DNA of 64,000 nt from Streptomyces antioxidans (GTDB lineage: Bacteria; Actinomycetota; Actinomycetes; Streptomycetales; Streptomycetaceae), in contig NZ_LAKD02000049.1 of NCBI RefSeq assembly GCF_000968685.2, positions 62,001 through 126,000 on the forward strand. Direction: 5' to 3'. How positions within the stretch are numbered: position 1 is the first letter of the stretch; every line of letters begins with the position of its first letter. The translations under genes were made by a program, and so were the position numbers. The notes under the pieces were generated by a model. The model did no database searches. It saw nothing but the letters and a program-made list of their open reading frames with translations, and was not told where the DNA came from. This document shows positions 26,235 to 33,919 of this stretch, piece by piece.

Positions 26235-26387
26235 ATGCCCGAAATGACTGGCCTCACCGAAGCCCTCGCCGCCACCTCCCACAGCAACGACGGCCCGGGA
26301 GCGCTGCTGCGCGTCGTCATCGTGGTCGGCGTGGTGGGCGCCGCCCTGCTCGCGTGGTTCCTGCTGCGCGGTTACAAGCAGGACTGA
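26235..26387 (+). CDS. Single-TM miniprotein 1 (50 aa)
   Basis: A 50-residue ORF reads MPEMTGLTEALAATSHSNDG, a hydrophobic helix RVVIVVGVVGAALLAWFLLRG, and a short charged end YKQD. The layout is an acidic/polar N-terminus, one C-terminal membrane span and a tiny basic tail. Third-position GC is high and a promoter-like box precedes the start, both supporting expression. Function unknown. Confidence 0.7.
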   Translation: MPEMTGLTEALAATSHSNDGPGALLRVVIVVGVVGAALLAWFLLRGYKQD

Positions 26388-26475
26388 GTGGATACAGGCA
26401 TCGGGACCGAAAACCGTCTCACATACGATGTGGCCGACGTGTTGTGACGCCTAGACCCGGATAGGTACTGCCGCG

Positions 26476-26643
26476 ATGACCGCTTTCAGCACCGCACATG
26501 CCGCCCTCACCACGCTCGCGTCCGAGGGCGGTGAGCACACCGACACCCACTCGAGCATCAGCCCCTTCATGACCGGCGGTGCGGCCCTGGTGATCCTCTT
26601 CCTGCTGCTGTGGATCACCACGCGCTTTAACCGGGACCGCTGA
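26476..26643 (+). CDS. Single-TM miniprotein 2 (55 aa)
   Basis: A 55-residue ORF has a His/Ser/Thr-rich N-part ([11 protein letters not shown]), a membrane helix ([20 protein letters not shown]) and the basic end NRDR. It has the same architecture as the preceding 50-residue gene although the sequences differ. It lies 59 bp before nadD. Function unknown; the pair may be membrane-complex accessory subunits. Confidence 0.7.
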   Translation: MTAFSTAHAALTTLASEGGEHTDTHSSISPFMTGGAALVILFLLLWITTRFNRDR

Positions 26644-26702
26644 CCTGGGCGATTGCCCCTATGGGCCCCGGCTCCGGGCCGGGCCCAGTAGGGTCTGCAC
26701 GC

Positions 26703-27314
26703 ATGGAAGAGCAGAAAGGGTCCGGCAAGCGGCGACTGGGCGTGATGGGCGGGACGTTCGACCCGATCCACCACGGCCACCTGGTCGCGGCGAGCGAGGT
26801 GGCCTCGCAGTTCCACCTCGATGAGGTGGTGTTCGTGCCGACCGGGCAGCCCTGGCAGAAGAGTCACAAGAAGGTCTCTCCGGCCGAGGACCGCTACCTG
26901 ATGACGGTCATCGCGACCGCCTCGAACCCGCAGTTCTCGGTCAGCCGCATCGACATCGACCGCGGCGGGCCCACCTACACCACCGACACGCTCCGGGAAC
27001 TGTGCGCGCTGAACGGTGACGCCGATCTGTTCTTCATCACCGGGGCCGACGCACTCGCCCAGATCCTCACCTGGCGTGACGCCGAAGAGCTCTTCTCGCT
27101 GGCCCACTTCATCGGGGTGACCAGACCCGGTCACATATTGGCCGACCCGGGGCTCCCGGAGGGCGGGGTGTCGCTGGTGGAGGTCCCGGCTCTGGCGATC
27201 TCGTCATCGGACTGCCGGGCGCGGGTCGCCCATGGCGACCCCGTCTGGTACCTGGTGCCGGACGGCGTGGTGCGCTACATCGACAAGCGCGAGCTGTACC
27301 GGCACGACTGCTGA
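26703..27314 (+). CDS. nadD: Nicotinate-nucleotide adenylyltransferase
   Basis: This 203-residue protein makes deamido-NAD from nicotinate mononucleotide and ATP. The nucleotidyltransferase motif [12 protein letters not shown] is at residues 16-27, and [10 protein letters not shown] near the C-terminus corresponds to the ISSTxIR motif. ATG 26703 is the family start; TAGGGT 8 nt upstream may be its -10 box. It is followed after 10 bp by the LCP-like gene, so co-transcription is likely. Confidence 0.96.
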   Translation: MEEQKGSGKRRLGVMGGTFDPIHHGHLVAASEVASQFHLDEVVFVPTGQPWQKSHKKVSPAEDRYLMTVIATASNPQFSVSRIDIDRGGPTYTTDTLRELCALNGDADLFFITGADALAQILTWRDAEELFSLAHFIGVTRPGHILADPGLPEGGVSLVEVPALAISSSDCRARVAHGDPVWYLVPDGVVRYIDKRELYRHDC

Positions 27315-27324
27315 AGGGGTACCG

Positions 27325-29130
27325 GTGAACGACCGGCAGGATCCGTACGACCCGTACGCACAGGACCCGTATGGCCAGGAGCCGCGGATCTACGGCTATG
27401 ACGCCTATGGGCGTCCGGTTTACCAGCCGCAGGCGGACCAGCAGCAGAGTTACGACCCGTACGCGCAGCAGCAGGAGCAGTACCGGGAGCAACAGCAGCG
27501 ACACGACGGGTACGGGTACGACCCTTACGGCCAGCCGCAGCATCACCAGCCCCACCAGCCCCAGCAGCAGCCCCAGACGCAGAACTACGACCCGTACGTT
27601 CAGCAGCAACAGCAGCAGCAGTACCAACAACAACAGCAGCCGTACCAGCAACAGCAACAGCCCCAGCAGGGATACGGCTACGGCTACCCACAGGCCGCCA
27701 CCCCCACCGTCCCCCCGCAGCGCGAGGAGCCCGGCCCGGAGCCGAACCCCTACGAGGAGCTGAGCCCGGAGCAGTTGCGCCCCGGGTCAGAGGCGCCTCC
27801 GGCCGGGGCGCCCCGTTCCGCCGGGCCCCGTTCCGGGGAGCGGCAGCGCCCCGGGGGCAGCGATGGGCAGGAGTACCACACCGAGCAGTTCTCCTTCGTC
27901 GAGGAGCCGGACGAGGAATCCGACGATGTCATCGACTGGCTGAAGTTCGCCGAGACCCGTTCCGAGCGCCGTGACGAACGCCGCCGTAAGGGCCGCAACC
28001 GCCTTATAGCGCTCGTCGTGGTCCTGGTCCTCGCCGCGGCGGGCGGGGCCGGTTACCTCTGGCACGCGGGCAAGCTCCCGGGGCTGTCCGACAGTGCCCA
28101 GGACGAGGCGGGCGCGGGCGGTCCGCAGAAGCGCGATGTGATCGTCGTCCATCTGCGCGAGACCAAGGGCGGCCGCACCTCCACGGCCCTGCTGGTGGAC
28201 AACGAGACCACCAAGAAGGGCACCACCGTCCTGCTGCCGAACTCCCTGGCCGTCTCCGCCGAGGACGGCACCTCCACCACGCTCGGCAAGTCCGTGACCG
28301 ACGAGGGCTCCGACTCCACCCGGGACTCCCTGGGCACCCTGCTGGGCTCGAAGATCCAGGGCACCTGGCGGCTGGACACGCCCTATCTGGAGAACCTCGT
28401 CGAACTGGTCGGCGGGATCGGCCTGGATACCGACGCGACCGTCCCCAGCCCCGAGAAGGGCGAGGACCCCCTGGTCAAGCGGGGCAAGGACCAGATCCTG
28501 AGCGGTCAGGCGGCGGTGGCGTACGCCACCTACCGCGCGCCGGGAGAGGCCCAGTCCAAGCAGCTCGCGCGGTTCGGACAGGTCATGCACGCGTCGCTGA
28601 AGAAGCTCTCCAGCGACGAGAAGGGCGCCACCAGCACCGTGGAGTCGCTGGCCCAGATCCCCGACCCGTCACTGTCCGAACAGCAGCTGGGCGCCTCGCT
28701 GGCGAAGCTGGCCGGGCAGGCCAAGAGCGGCGCGTACGACACCGCGATGCTGCCGGTCCAGGCGGACGGGACGCTCAGCGCCCGGGCGACCGACCATGTG
28801 GTCAAGGACATCCTGGGCGGCACGGTCAAGAACTCCGACAAGAACACGGCGCCCCGGGTGAGCGTGACCAACGCCGGAGGCCCCAAGGACGCGTCGAGCG
28901 CCGCGCGGGTGGCGCTGGTCAATGGCGGCTTTACGGTCGTCACGGCCACCGAGGGCGGCGATGCACAGCCGGCCTCGCGGGTGACCTACGCGGACGCCGC
29001 CCAGGCGGGCCACGCCAAGGAGGTCGCCAAGACGCTCGGGCTGCCGGAGACGGCGGTGCGGAAGGGCAAGGGCGCGGCCAACGCGGACATCACGGTCCTC
29101 CTCGGCCCGGACTACGACGCCAGGGGCTGA
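27325..29130 (+). CDS. LCP (LytR-CpsA-Psr)-like protein with LytR_C domain
   Basis: The protein has 601 residues from GTG 27325 (GGGGT upstream, 10 bp after nadD). Residues 1-130 are a Gln/Tyr/Pro-rich cytoplasmic segment with repeated DPYxQ. One membrane span sits at about 226-246. An LCP-like domain (about 265-435) and a LytR_C domain (about 510-598, VSVTNAGG...ADITVLLGPDYD) follow. LCP proteins attach teichoic-acid-type polymers to peptidoglycan. By position it is probably the counterpart of PdtA of S. coelicolor (from memory). Canonical catalytic Asp and Arg positions look substituted (RTST for RSDT, LPNS for IPRD). Confidence 0.82.
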   Translation: MNDRQDPYDPYAQDPYGQEPRIYGYDAYGRPVYQPQADQQQSYDPYAQQQEQYREQQQRHDGYGYDPYGQPQHHQPHQPQQQPQTQNYDPYVQQQQQQQYQQQQQPYQQQQQPQQGYGYGYPQAATPTVPPQREEPGPEPNPYEELSPEQLRPGSEAPPAGAPRSAGPRSGERQRPGGSDGQEYHTEQFSFVEEPDEESDDVIDWLKFAETRSERRDERRRKGRNRLIALVVVLVLAAAGGAGYLWHAGKLPGLSDSAQDEAGAGGPQKRDVIVVHLRETKGGRTSTALLVDNETTKKGTTVLLPNSLAVSAEDGTSTTLGKSVTDEGSDSTRDSLGTLLGSKIQGTWRLDTPYLENLVELVGGIGLDTDATVPSPEKGEDPLVKRGKDQILSGQAAVAYATYRAPGEAQSKQLARFGQVMHASLKKLSSDEKGATSTVESLAQIPDPSLSEQQLGASLAKLAGQAKSGAYDTAMLPVQADGTLSARATDHVVKDILGGTVKNSDKNTAPRVSVTNAGGPKDASSAARVALVNGGFTVVTATEGGDAQPASRVTYADAAQAGHAKEVAKTLGLPETAVRKGKGAANADITVLLGPDYDARG

Positions 29131-29244
29131 GCCGACCCGGAATGCCGGGTCGGCCCGGAATGCGGCCGCCCGGCGGGACGGTGGGGCGTGAGACCCTTGG
29201 GGGGAACCAGACCTTCGAGGTACCACCGACCGAAAGCCTTGCCT

Positions 29245-29685
29245 GTGACCGCCACGGACCGCTCCCTCGAGCTCATCAACGCCGCCGCCCAGGCGGCCGC
29301 CGACAAGCTCGCGCACGACATCATCGCGTACGACGTCAGCGATGTGCTCTCCATCACCGACGCCTTCCTGCTGGCCTCGGCGCCCAACGACCGCCAGGTC
29401 AAGTCGATCGTCGACGAGATCGAGGAGCGGCTGAACAAGGACCTGGGCGCCAAGCCGGTGCGTCGCGAGGGCGACCGCGAGGCACGCTGGGTGCTGCTGG
29501 ACTACGTGGACGTCGTGGTGCACGTCCAGCACAGCGAGGAGCGGGTGTTCTACGCCCTGGAGCGGCTCTGGAAGGACTGTCCGCAGCTGGAGCTCCCGGC
29601 CGACGCCGAGGCCACCCGCGGCAAGGCGCAGGAGTACGCGCAGGCGCAGGGCCCGGACGGCGGCGCGGGCGGTGAGCTGAGCTGA
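29245..29685 (+). CDS. rsfS: Ribosome silencing factor RsfS
   Basis: At 146 residues it contains the IojAP/RsfS core: SVLSITDAFLLASAPNDRQV-type segment, EGDREARWVLLDYVDVVVHV and ERVFYALERLW. RsfS binds L14 on the 50S subunit and blocks subunit joining when nutrients are scarce. GTG 29245 is chosen because the conserved part begins soon after it. The neighbours nadD and LCP upstream and a phosphatase downstream form the normal actinomycete cluster; the stop overlaps the next start. Confidence 0.95.
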   Translation: MTATDRSLELINAAAQAAADKLAHDIIAYDVSDVLSITDAFLLASAPNDRQVKSIVDEIEERLNKDLGAKPVRREGDREARWVLLDYVDVVVHVQHSEERVFYALERLWKDCPQLELPADAEATRGKAQEYAQAQGPDGGAGGELS

Positions 29686-30335
29686 TCGGCATCCAAGGCG
29701 TCCGTGGCCGCCGCATCGTCCTGTGGCGCCACGGTCAGACGGCCTGGAACATAGAGCGCCGTTTCCAGGGCTCCCTGGACATCGAGCTGACCGACACCGG
29801 TGTCGCGCAGGCGCACCGCGCGGCCCGGCTGCTGGCCGCCCTGAAGCCGGACGCGATCATCGCCTCCGATCTGAAGCGGGTGGCGGCCACGGCCGCCGAG
29901 CTGTCCGCCGTCACGGGTCTGTCGGTCGCGCATGACGCGGGCCTGCGGGAGACCTACGCGGGCAAGTGGCAGGGGCTGACCCACGAGGAGATCATCGAGC
30001 GCTTCGGCGAGGAGTACGCGGCGTGGAAGCGCGGGGAGCCGATCCGGCGCGGCGGCGGTGAGCTGGAGACCGAGGTCGCCGACCGGGCGGCGCCTGTGGT
30101 GCTCGAGAGCGCCGACAAGCTTCCGGACAACGGCACGCTGGTGGTGGTCAGCCACGGCGGCACGATCCGCACCACCATCGGCCGGCTGCTCGGTCTGGAG
30201 CCCCGGACCTGGGAGGCGCTGGGCGGGCTGTCCAACTGCTGCTGGTCCGTTCTGGGCGAGGGGGCGCGGGGCTGGCGGCTCCTGGAGCACAACGCCGGAT
30301 CGCTGCCCGAGCCGGTGCTCGGCGACGACGACTGA
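29682..30335 (+). CDS. Histidine phosphatase (phosphoglycerate-mutase-like), CTG start
   Basis: The protein has 217 residues. The catalytic R16-H17-G18-Q-T motif and the second histidine in VVSHGGTIRTTIG identify the histidine phosphatase superfamily (PhoE/cobalamin phosphatase-like). The frame is closed by a stop at 29673-29675, and no ATG, GTG or TTG occurs before RHG. The only initiator-like codon is CTG 29682, which overlaps the rsfS TGA (CTGA). Translation is probably coupled to rsfS. The substrate cannot be told from sequence. Confidence 0.85.
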   Translation: MIGIQGVRGRRIVLWRHGQTAWNIERRFQGSLDIELTDTGVAQAHRAARLLAALKPDAIIASDLKRVAATAAELSAVTGLSVAHDAGLRETYAGKWQGLTHEEIIERFGEEYAAWKRGEPIRRGGGELETEVADRAAPVVLESADKLPDNGTLVVVSHGGTIRTTIGRLLGLEPRTWEALGGLSNCCWSVLGEGARGWRLLEHNAGSLPEPVLGDDD

Positions 30336-30440
30336 GCGGCCGGGCCGGTGCTCGGCGGCGGCGACCGGGCGGATTTCCTTTTCCGGCAGGTCACCGGCTA
30401 TGCTCCTTCTCGTTCGAAGCGCTCGGGCGCGGAGAAGAGC

Positions 30441-30513
30441 GGGGCTATAGCTCAGTTGGTAGAGCGCCTGCATGGCATGCAGGAGGTCAGGAGTTCAATT
30501 CTCCTTAGCTCCA
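30441..30513 (+). tRNA. tRNA-Ala (anticodon GGC), copy 1
   Basis: A 73-nt cloverleaf is complete. The acceptor stem GGGGCTA/TAGCTCC contains the G3-U70 wobble that identifies alanine tRNA. The anticodon loop is ATGGCAT (GGC), the T-loop TTCAATT, and the discriminator A. CCA is not encoded (CAG follows). It is identical to the copy at 33920. It follows the phosphatase gene by 105 bp. Confidence 0.98.
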
Positions 30514-30536
30514 CAGCACCGGAGCTCCACAGCACC
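30507..30536. repeat. 14-bp tandem duplication of the tRNA 3' end
   Basis: AGCTCCACAGCACC, spanning the last 7 nt of the tRNA and 7 nt beyond, occurs at 30507-30520 and again at 30523-30536. The second tRNA copy lacks this duplication. Confidence 0.85.
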
Positions 30537-30538
30537 AG

Positions 30539-30569
30539 GATCCCGTCTCCCTCACAGGGAGGCGGGATC
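30539..30569. terminator. Hairpin between tRNA-Ala copy 1 and the XRE gene
   Basis: The 14-nt arms GATCCCGTCTCCCT and AGGGAGGCGGGATC pair with a single G-T wobble around a CAC loop. The hairpin follows the tRNA and overlaps the stop codon of the convergent XRE gene, so it can serve both directions. Confidence 0.9.
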
Positions 30570-31505
30570 GCTGCTTTCCGCACCGCTCGCGGCCCGTGTC
30601 TCCGCGGCGGCTCTTTCCTCCCGCAGCACCGAGAGCGGCTTGGCGTGCATCGTGCAGCCGATCAGCGGGTCGTGGAGCAGGCGCACTCGCCGGGCATGGT
30701 CGCGGCTCTCCTCGTCGCAGGGCGTATAGACCACGAGCCGGGTCTCCGGAACCCCGCTGACCTGCATCGAGGTCGAGGTCAGCCGGATCTCGCCGACCGA
30801 GGCGTGCCGCACCACCTTGATCCGGGAGCCCTGCGGCGCGACGTCCCCGCTCTGCCACAGCCGGGCGAAGTCCTCGCTGGCCTCCAGCAGCCGGGCGATG
30901 AAGTCCTCCCAGGCGGGCTCGCCCACATGGCGTCCGTACCCGCCGCGCAGCGTGGCCACCAGGAGCGGCAGCTCCTCGGCGAGGTTCACATACGGGGCGC
31001 AGCAGCGGCGGGCCACGAACAGCTGCCACAGGGCGTTCCGCTCGGAGGCGGGGGAGAGCAGCATCTCCGGGAACAGGCCGCCGTACGCGGCATTGGCGGC
31101 CAGGACGTCGTACCGGGCGTTGTAGACCACCGCCGGGAGCGGGTCGAGCGCGTCGATGATGCCCTGCACCTCCGGGCTGACGCTGCGTGGCTCGCGCTCC
31201 CGGCCGGGCACATACGGCACCTCGGCCAGGTGGTAAAGGTGCTCGCGCTCGGTCTGGTCCAGCCGCAGGGTGCGCGCGACCGCGTCCAGCACCTGCACGC
31301 TGGCGTTGATCGGTCGGCCCTGCTCCAGCCACGTGTACCAGGTCACGCCGACGCCGGAGAGCTGGGCGACCTCCTCGCGGCGCAGCCCCGGGGTGCGGCG
31401 CCGCAGACCGGGCGCCATACCCACGTCGGCGGGGGCCACCCGGGCACGGCGGCTGCGCAGGAAGGCGGCCAGCTCCGGCCGTCTGCGCCGAGTGCTCGCG
31501 GTCAT
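30552..31505 (-). CDS. XRE-family regulator with MmyB-like ligand domain
   Basis: The protein has 317 residues from ATG 31505 (GGGAGAG upstream). The N-terminal helix-turn-helix (about residues 8-80) has LRRRTPGLRREEVAQLSGVGVTWYTWLEQGR, the hallmark of this subfamily. The C-terminal MmyB-like (PAS-fold) domain has VPYVPGREREPRSVSPEVQGIIDALDPLPAVVYNARYDVLAANAAY. These proteins usually repress a divergent oxidoreductase or transporter; here the divergent gene is the MFS exporter at 31668. The ligand is unknown; fatty-acid-type ligands are reported for relatives. Confidence 0.92.
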   Translation of the reverse strand: MTASTRRRRPELAAFLRSRRARVAPADVGMAPGLRRRTPGLRREEVAQLSGVGVTWYTWLEQGRPINASVQVLDAVARTLRLDQTEREHLYHLAEVPYVPGREREPRSVSPEVQGIIDALDPLPAVVYNARYDVLAANAAYGGLFPEMLLSPASERNALWQLFVARRCCAPYVNLAEELPLLVATLRGGYGRHVGEPAWEDFIARLLEASEDFARLWQSGDVAPQGSRIKVVRHASVGEIRLTSTSMQVSGVPETRLVVYTPCDEESRDHARRVRLLHDPLIGCTMHAKPLSVLREERAAAETRAASGAESSDPASL

Positions 31506-31603
31506 CGTCGCTCTCCCCATCCCCCGTGCCGTCGGGCCGCACGGTCGGTCCCCCACCGAGCCGTACGGTCCCATGCTCGCGGGGGTGGCGGGCGGCTGCC
31601 AGG

Positions 31604-31620
31604 TGCTGCCACTACCAGCA
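31604..31620. promoter_or_regulatory. Candidate operator between XRE and MFS genes
   Basis: TGCTG-N7-CAGCA forms a small inverted repeat in the 162-bp divergent intergenic region; GCTGCCA is also directly repeated at 31595-31611. This is a reasonable binding site for the XRE regulator, not proven. Confidence 0.35.
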
Positions 31621-31667
31621 TCGGCGGGCTCTCGTTACCGGTATCCGTCCGGCCACAGGCTCGACCC

Positions 31668-33302
31668 ATGAGACACACCACCCCGACCACCCTTCCTCCG
31701 ACCCCTCCGGCAGGGGACCTCGCTGGATCCAGTAAAGGCGAGACCACTGACAACCGGGCCCATGGCGGCTCGGCCACCGGCCACCGGGCCGCGCGGCGCC
31801 CCGCCTCCCAGCGCCCCGCCTCCCGGCGCTCTGCCGCCCGGCGCCCGCCGCGCCCCGGCTGGCTGCTCGCGATCGTCCTCACCGGTCAGCTGATGGCTGT
31901 CCTCGACGTCTTCATCGTCAATATCGCGGCCCCGACCGTCCGCGCCGATCTGCACGCCTCCGGCGCCGGACTGCAACTCGTCATCGCGGGCTACACCATC
32001 TCCTACGCCGTGCTGCTGATCACCGGCGCGCGGCTGGGCGCCCTGATCGGCCACCGGCGGATGTTCCTGACCGGGCTCGCGGTCTTCACCGGCGCCTCGC
32101 TCGCCTGCGGGCTCGCCGCCACCACCGGGCTGCTGATCGCCTTCCGGTTCGTCCAGGGCGCCGGTGCCGCGCTGATGCTGCCGCAGGTGCTGAGCCTGAT
32201 CCAGCGGACGTTCACGGGCGGTTCGCGGGCGCGGGCGCTGGGCGCGTACTCCGCGGTGCTGGCCTCCGGCGCGGCCGGCGGGCAGATCCTCGGCGGGATG
32301 CTGGTCGAGGCCGATCTGTTCGGCTCCGGCTGGCGCCCGGTCTTCCTGGTGAACGTGCCGATCGGGCTCGCGCTGCTGGCCCTCGGCCCACGGCTGCTGC
32401 ACGACCCGGCCGACGCGCCCCGCCCCGCCGTGGCCCCGCGCCCGGCCGACGCGCCGCGCCCTCGCGGGGAGGGCGCGGCCGTTCGCCGCGGCGGACTGGA
32501 TCTGCCCGGTCTGGTGCTGCTCGCGTCCGCCGTGCTGCTGTTCACGGTGCCCCTGGTGCTCGGGCAGGAGCGGGGCTGGCCGCTGTGGTGCTGGATCACC
32601 CTGGGGCTGAGCGCGGTCTTCGTGGCGCTCTTCGCCGCGTACGAGACCCGGCTGGCCAGCCGCGGCGGTGCGCCGCTGATCTCCCCCAGGGTGGTGCGGG
32701 CGCCGGGGATACCGCGCGCGGTGATCCGTATCGCACTGGGGATGGCGGCCAACGTGGGGTTCCTGTTCGCCCTGACCCTGCACGTACAGGGCGGGCTCGG
32801 CTACGGCCCGCTGCGGGCGGGGCTGACGTTCGTCCCCACGGCGGTCGCGTTCGGCGTCGTGGGTCTCAACTGGCAGCGGCTGCCCGCCCGCTGGCACGCC
32901 GCCACCGTCCCGGGCGGATTCCTGCTGGCGGCCGTCTCGTTCGCCGGGGCGGGTCTTGCGCTGCGCGACGGTACGGACGGCGGCCCATGGCTCCTCGTCG
33001 CCCTTGCGGCCTCCGGCGCGGGGCTCTCGTTGGCCTACAGCCCCCTGCTCACGCGGACGTTGGCGACCGTAAGGCAGCAGGACGCGGCGGATGCCAGCGG
33101 GGTGCTGGTGACGGCGGCTCAACTCGGCCTGCTCACCGGCGTCGCGGTCTTCGGCGCGGTGTTCCTGGGCACGGCGGACGATACGGTGCCCAGTGCGGGT
33201 GCCTCCGCGGACGCCCTATGGGTGACCTGCGTCGCCTTGGCCGGGGCCGCGCTGTGCGGAGCGCTGACGAGTCTGGTGAGACGACTGGGGCATCTCCGCT
33301 GA
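31668..33302 (+). CDS. MFS transporter, DHA2 (EmrB/QacA) drug-efflux type
   Basis: This 544-residue protein has a polar Ala/Arg/Pro N-terminus of about 55 residues followed by about 14 membrane spans. Typical DHA2 features include QLMAVLDVFIVNIAAPTV in TM1, the loop motif GARLGALIGHRRMFLTG, and GAGAALMLPQVLSLIQRTF. Such transporters export drugs or toxic metabolites by proton antiport. The start ATG 31668 gives the shortest sensible N-terminus. It is divergent from the XRE regulator, a classic regulator-exporter pair. Confidence 0.92.
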   Translation: MRHTTPTTLPPTPPAGDLAGSSKGETTDNRAHGGSATGHRAARRPASQRPASRRSAARRPPRPGWLLAIVLTGQLMAVLDVFIVNIAAPTVRADLHASGAGLQLVIAGYTISYAVLLITGARLGALIGHRRMFLTGLAVFTGASLACGLAATTGLLIAFRFVQGAGAALMLPQVLSLIQRTFTGGSRARALGAYSAVLASGAAGGQILGGMLVEADLFGSGWRPVFLVNVPIGLALLALGPRLLHDPADAPRPAVAPRPADAPRPRGEGAAVRRGGLDLPGLVLLASAVLLFTVPLVLGQERGWPLWCWITLGLSAVFVALFAAYETRLASRGGAPLISPRVVRAPGIPRAVIRIALGMAANVGFLFALTLHVQGGLGYGPLRAGLTFVPTAVAFGVVGLNWQRLPARWHAATVPGGFLLAAVSFAGAGLALRDGTDGGPWLLVALAASGAGLSLAYSPLLTRTLATVRQQDAADASGVLVTAAQLGLLTGVAVFGAVFLGTADDTVPSAGASADALWVTCVALAGAALCGALTSLVRRLGHLR

Positions 33303-33380
33303 CCTGCGCGTCGTCCCGTGGCAGAATCGGACGGCCGGAGGGGGATGGGGCCGACACGTCCGATGGGGAGGGCAGGTGGG

Positions 33381-33569
33381 ATGCGGACCAGCATCCTCGA
33401 TGCGATCGAGGACCCGTCCCGCTGGGCACGAGCGGGCATCGTGCCATCCCGCAGGGCACGAGCGGGCATCGTGTGCCCGGCCTGCGGCTCCGCGAATGTG
33501 GCACAGGTCCTCGGTGACAACGGCGGTGTTTCCTACGTGTGTACGGCCTGCGGCCATAGCTGGAGCTGA
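33381..33569 (+). CDS. Small zinc-ribbon protein with internal repeat (62 aa)
   Basis: From ATG 33381 (preceded by GGCAGGTGGG) the 62 residues read MRTSILDAIEDPSRWARAGIVPS, a repeat RRARAGIV, then CPACGSANVAQVLGDNGGVSYVCTACGHSWS. The two CxxC pairs form a zinc ribbon. A 20-bp direct repeat (33424-33443 and 33453-33472) codes for ARAGIV twice, lengthening the linker by about 10 residues. Function unknown; ribbons of this kind bind nucleic acids or proteins. Confidence 0.75.
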   Translation: MRTSILDAIEDPSRWARAGIVPSRRARAGIVCPACGSANVAQVLGDNGGVSYVCTACGHSWS

Positions 33570-33574
33570 GTGAG

Positions 33575-33808
33575 ATGGGAGCCCACAGCCGGAAGTGCGA
33601 CTGGTGCGGCACCGGTACACCGATCGTCCGTGACATGGAGCCGCTCAACCCCGACTACCAGTACTGGTGTGCGGAATGCGCACGGGCGCTGATCATCAGG
33701 GGCGATCCCATCGAGACCTACCGCGAGCTCGAAGGGGAGCCGATCTACGGTCGGCTCCTCGATGAGCACTGCACGCTGAAGCGTTTCTATTCGTTTGCGA
33801 CGGCGTAA
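33575..33808 (+). CDS. Small Cys-rich protein, second zinc-ribbon-like (77 aa)
   Basis: This 77-residue protein begins 5 bp after the previous stop. CDWCGTG at residues 8-14 and CAECARAL at about 32-39 make a CxxC-N-CxxC zinc site, followed by an acidic helix IETYRELEGEPIYGRLLDEHCTLKRF. I do not recognise a family. The tight spacing suggests an operon with the zinc-ribbon gene before it. Confidence 0.72.
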   Translation: MGAHSRKCDWCGTGTPIVRDMEPLNPDYQYWCAECARALIIRGDPIETYRELEGEPIYGRLLDEHCTLKRFYSFATA

Positions 33809-33850
33809 AACGGCGTAAAGGGGATCTGCTCCGGCCCTCGGGTAATCGAT

Positions 33851-33881
33851 TTGGCGGAAGGCCGGGGCGTCCGTGTAATGT
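33851..33881 (+). promoter_or_regulatory. Candidate promoter of tRNA-Ala copy 2
   Basis: TTGGCG (33851-33856) and TAATGT (33876-33881) are 19 bp apart and lie about 40 bp before the mature tRNA end. Confidence 0.45.
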
Positions 33882-33919
33882 AGGCGTCGCCGCCGGGGAA
33901 ACCGGGCGGAGTGAGACCT

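Noticed and set aside
30348-31667. Extended N-terminus for the MFS transporter reaching back through the tRNA
   Set aside because: The frame happens to stay open across the tRNA and antisense to the XRE gene; the transporter homology begins only after ATG 31668.
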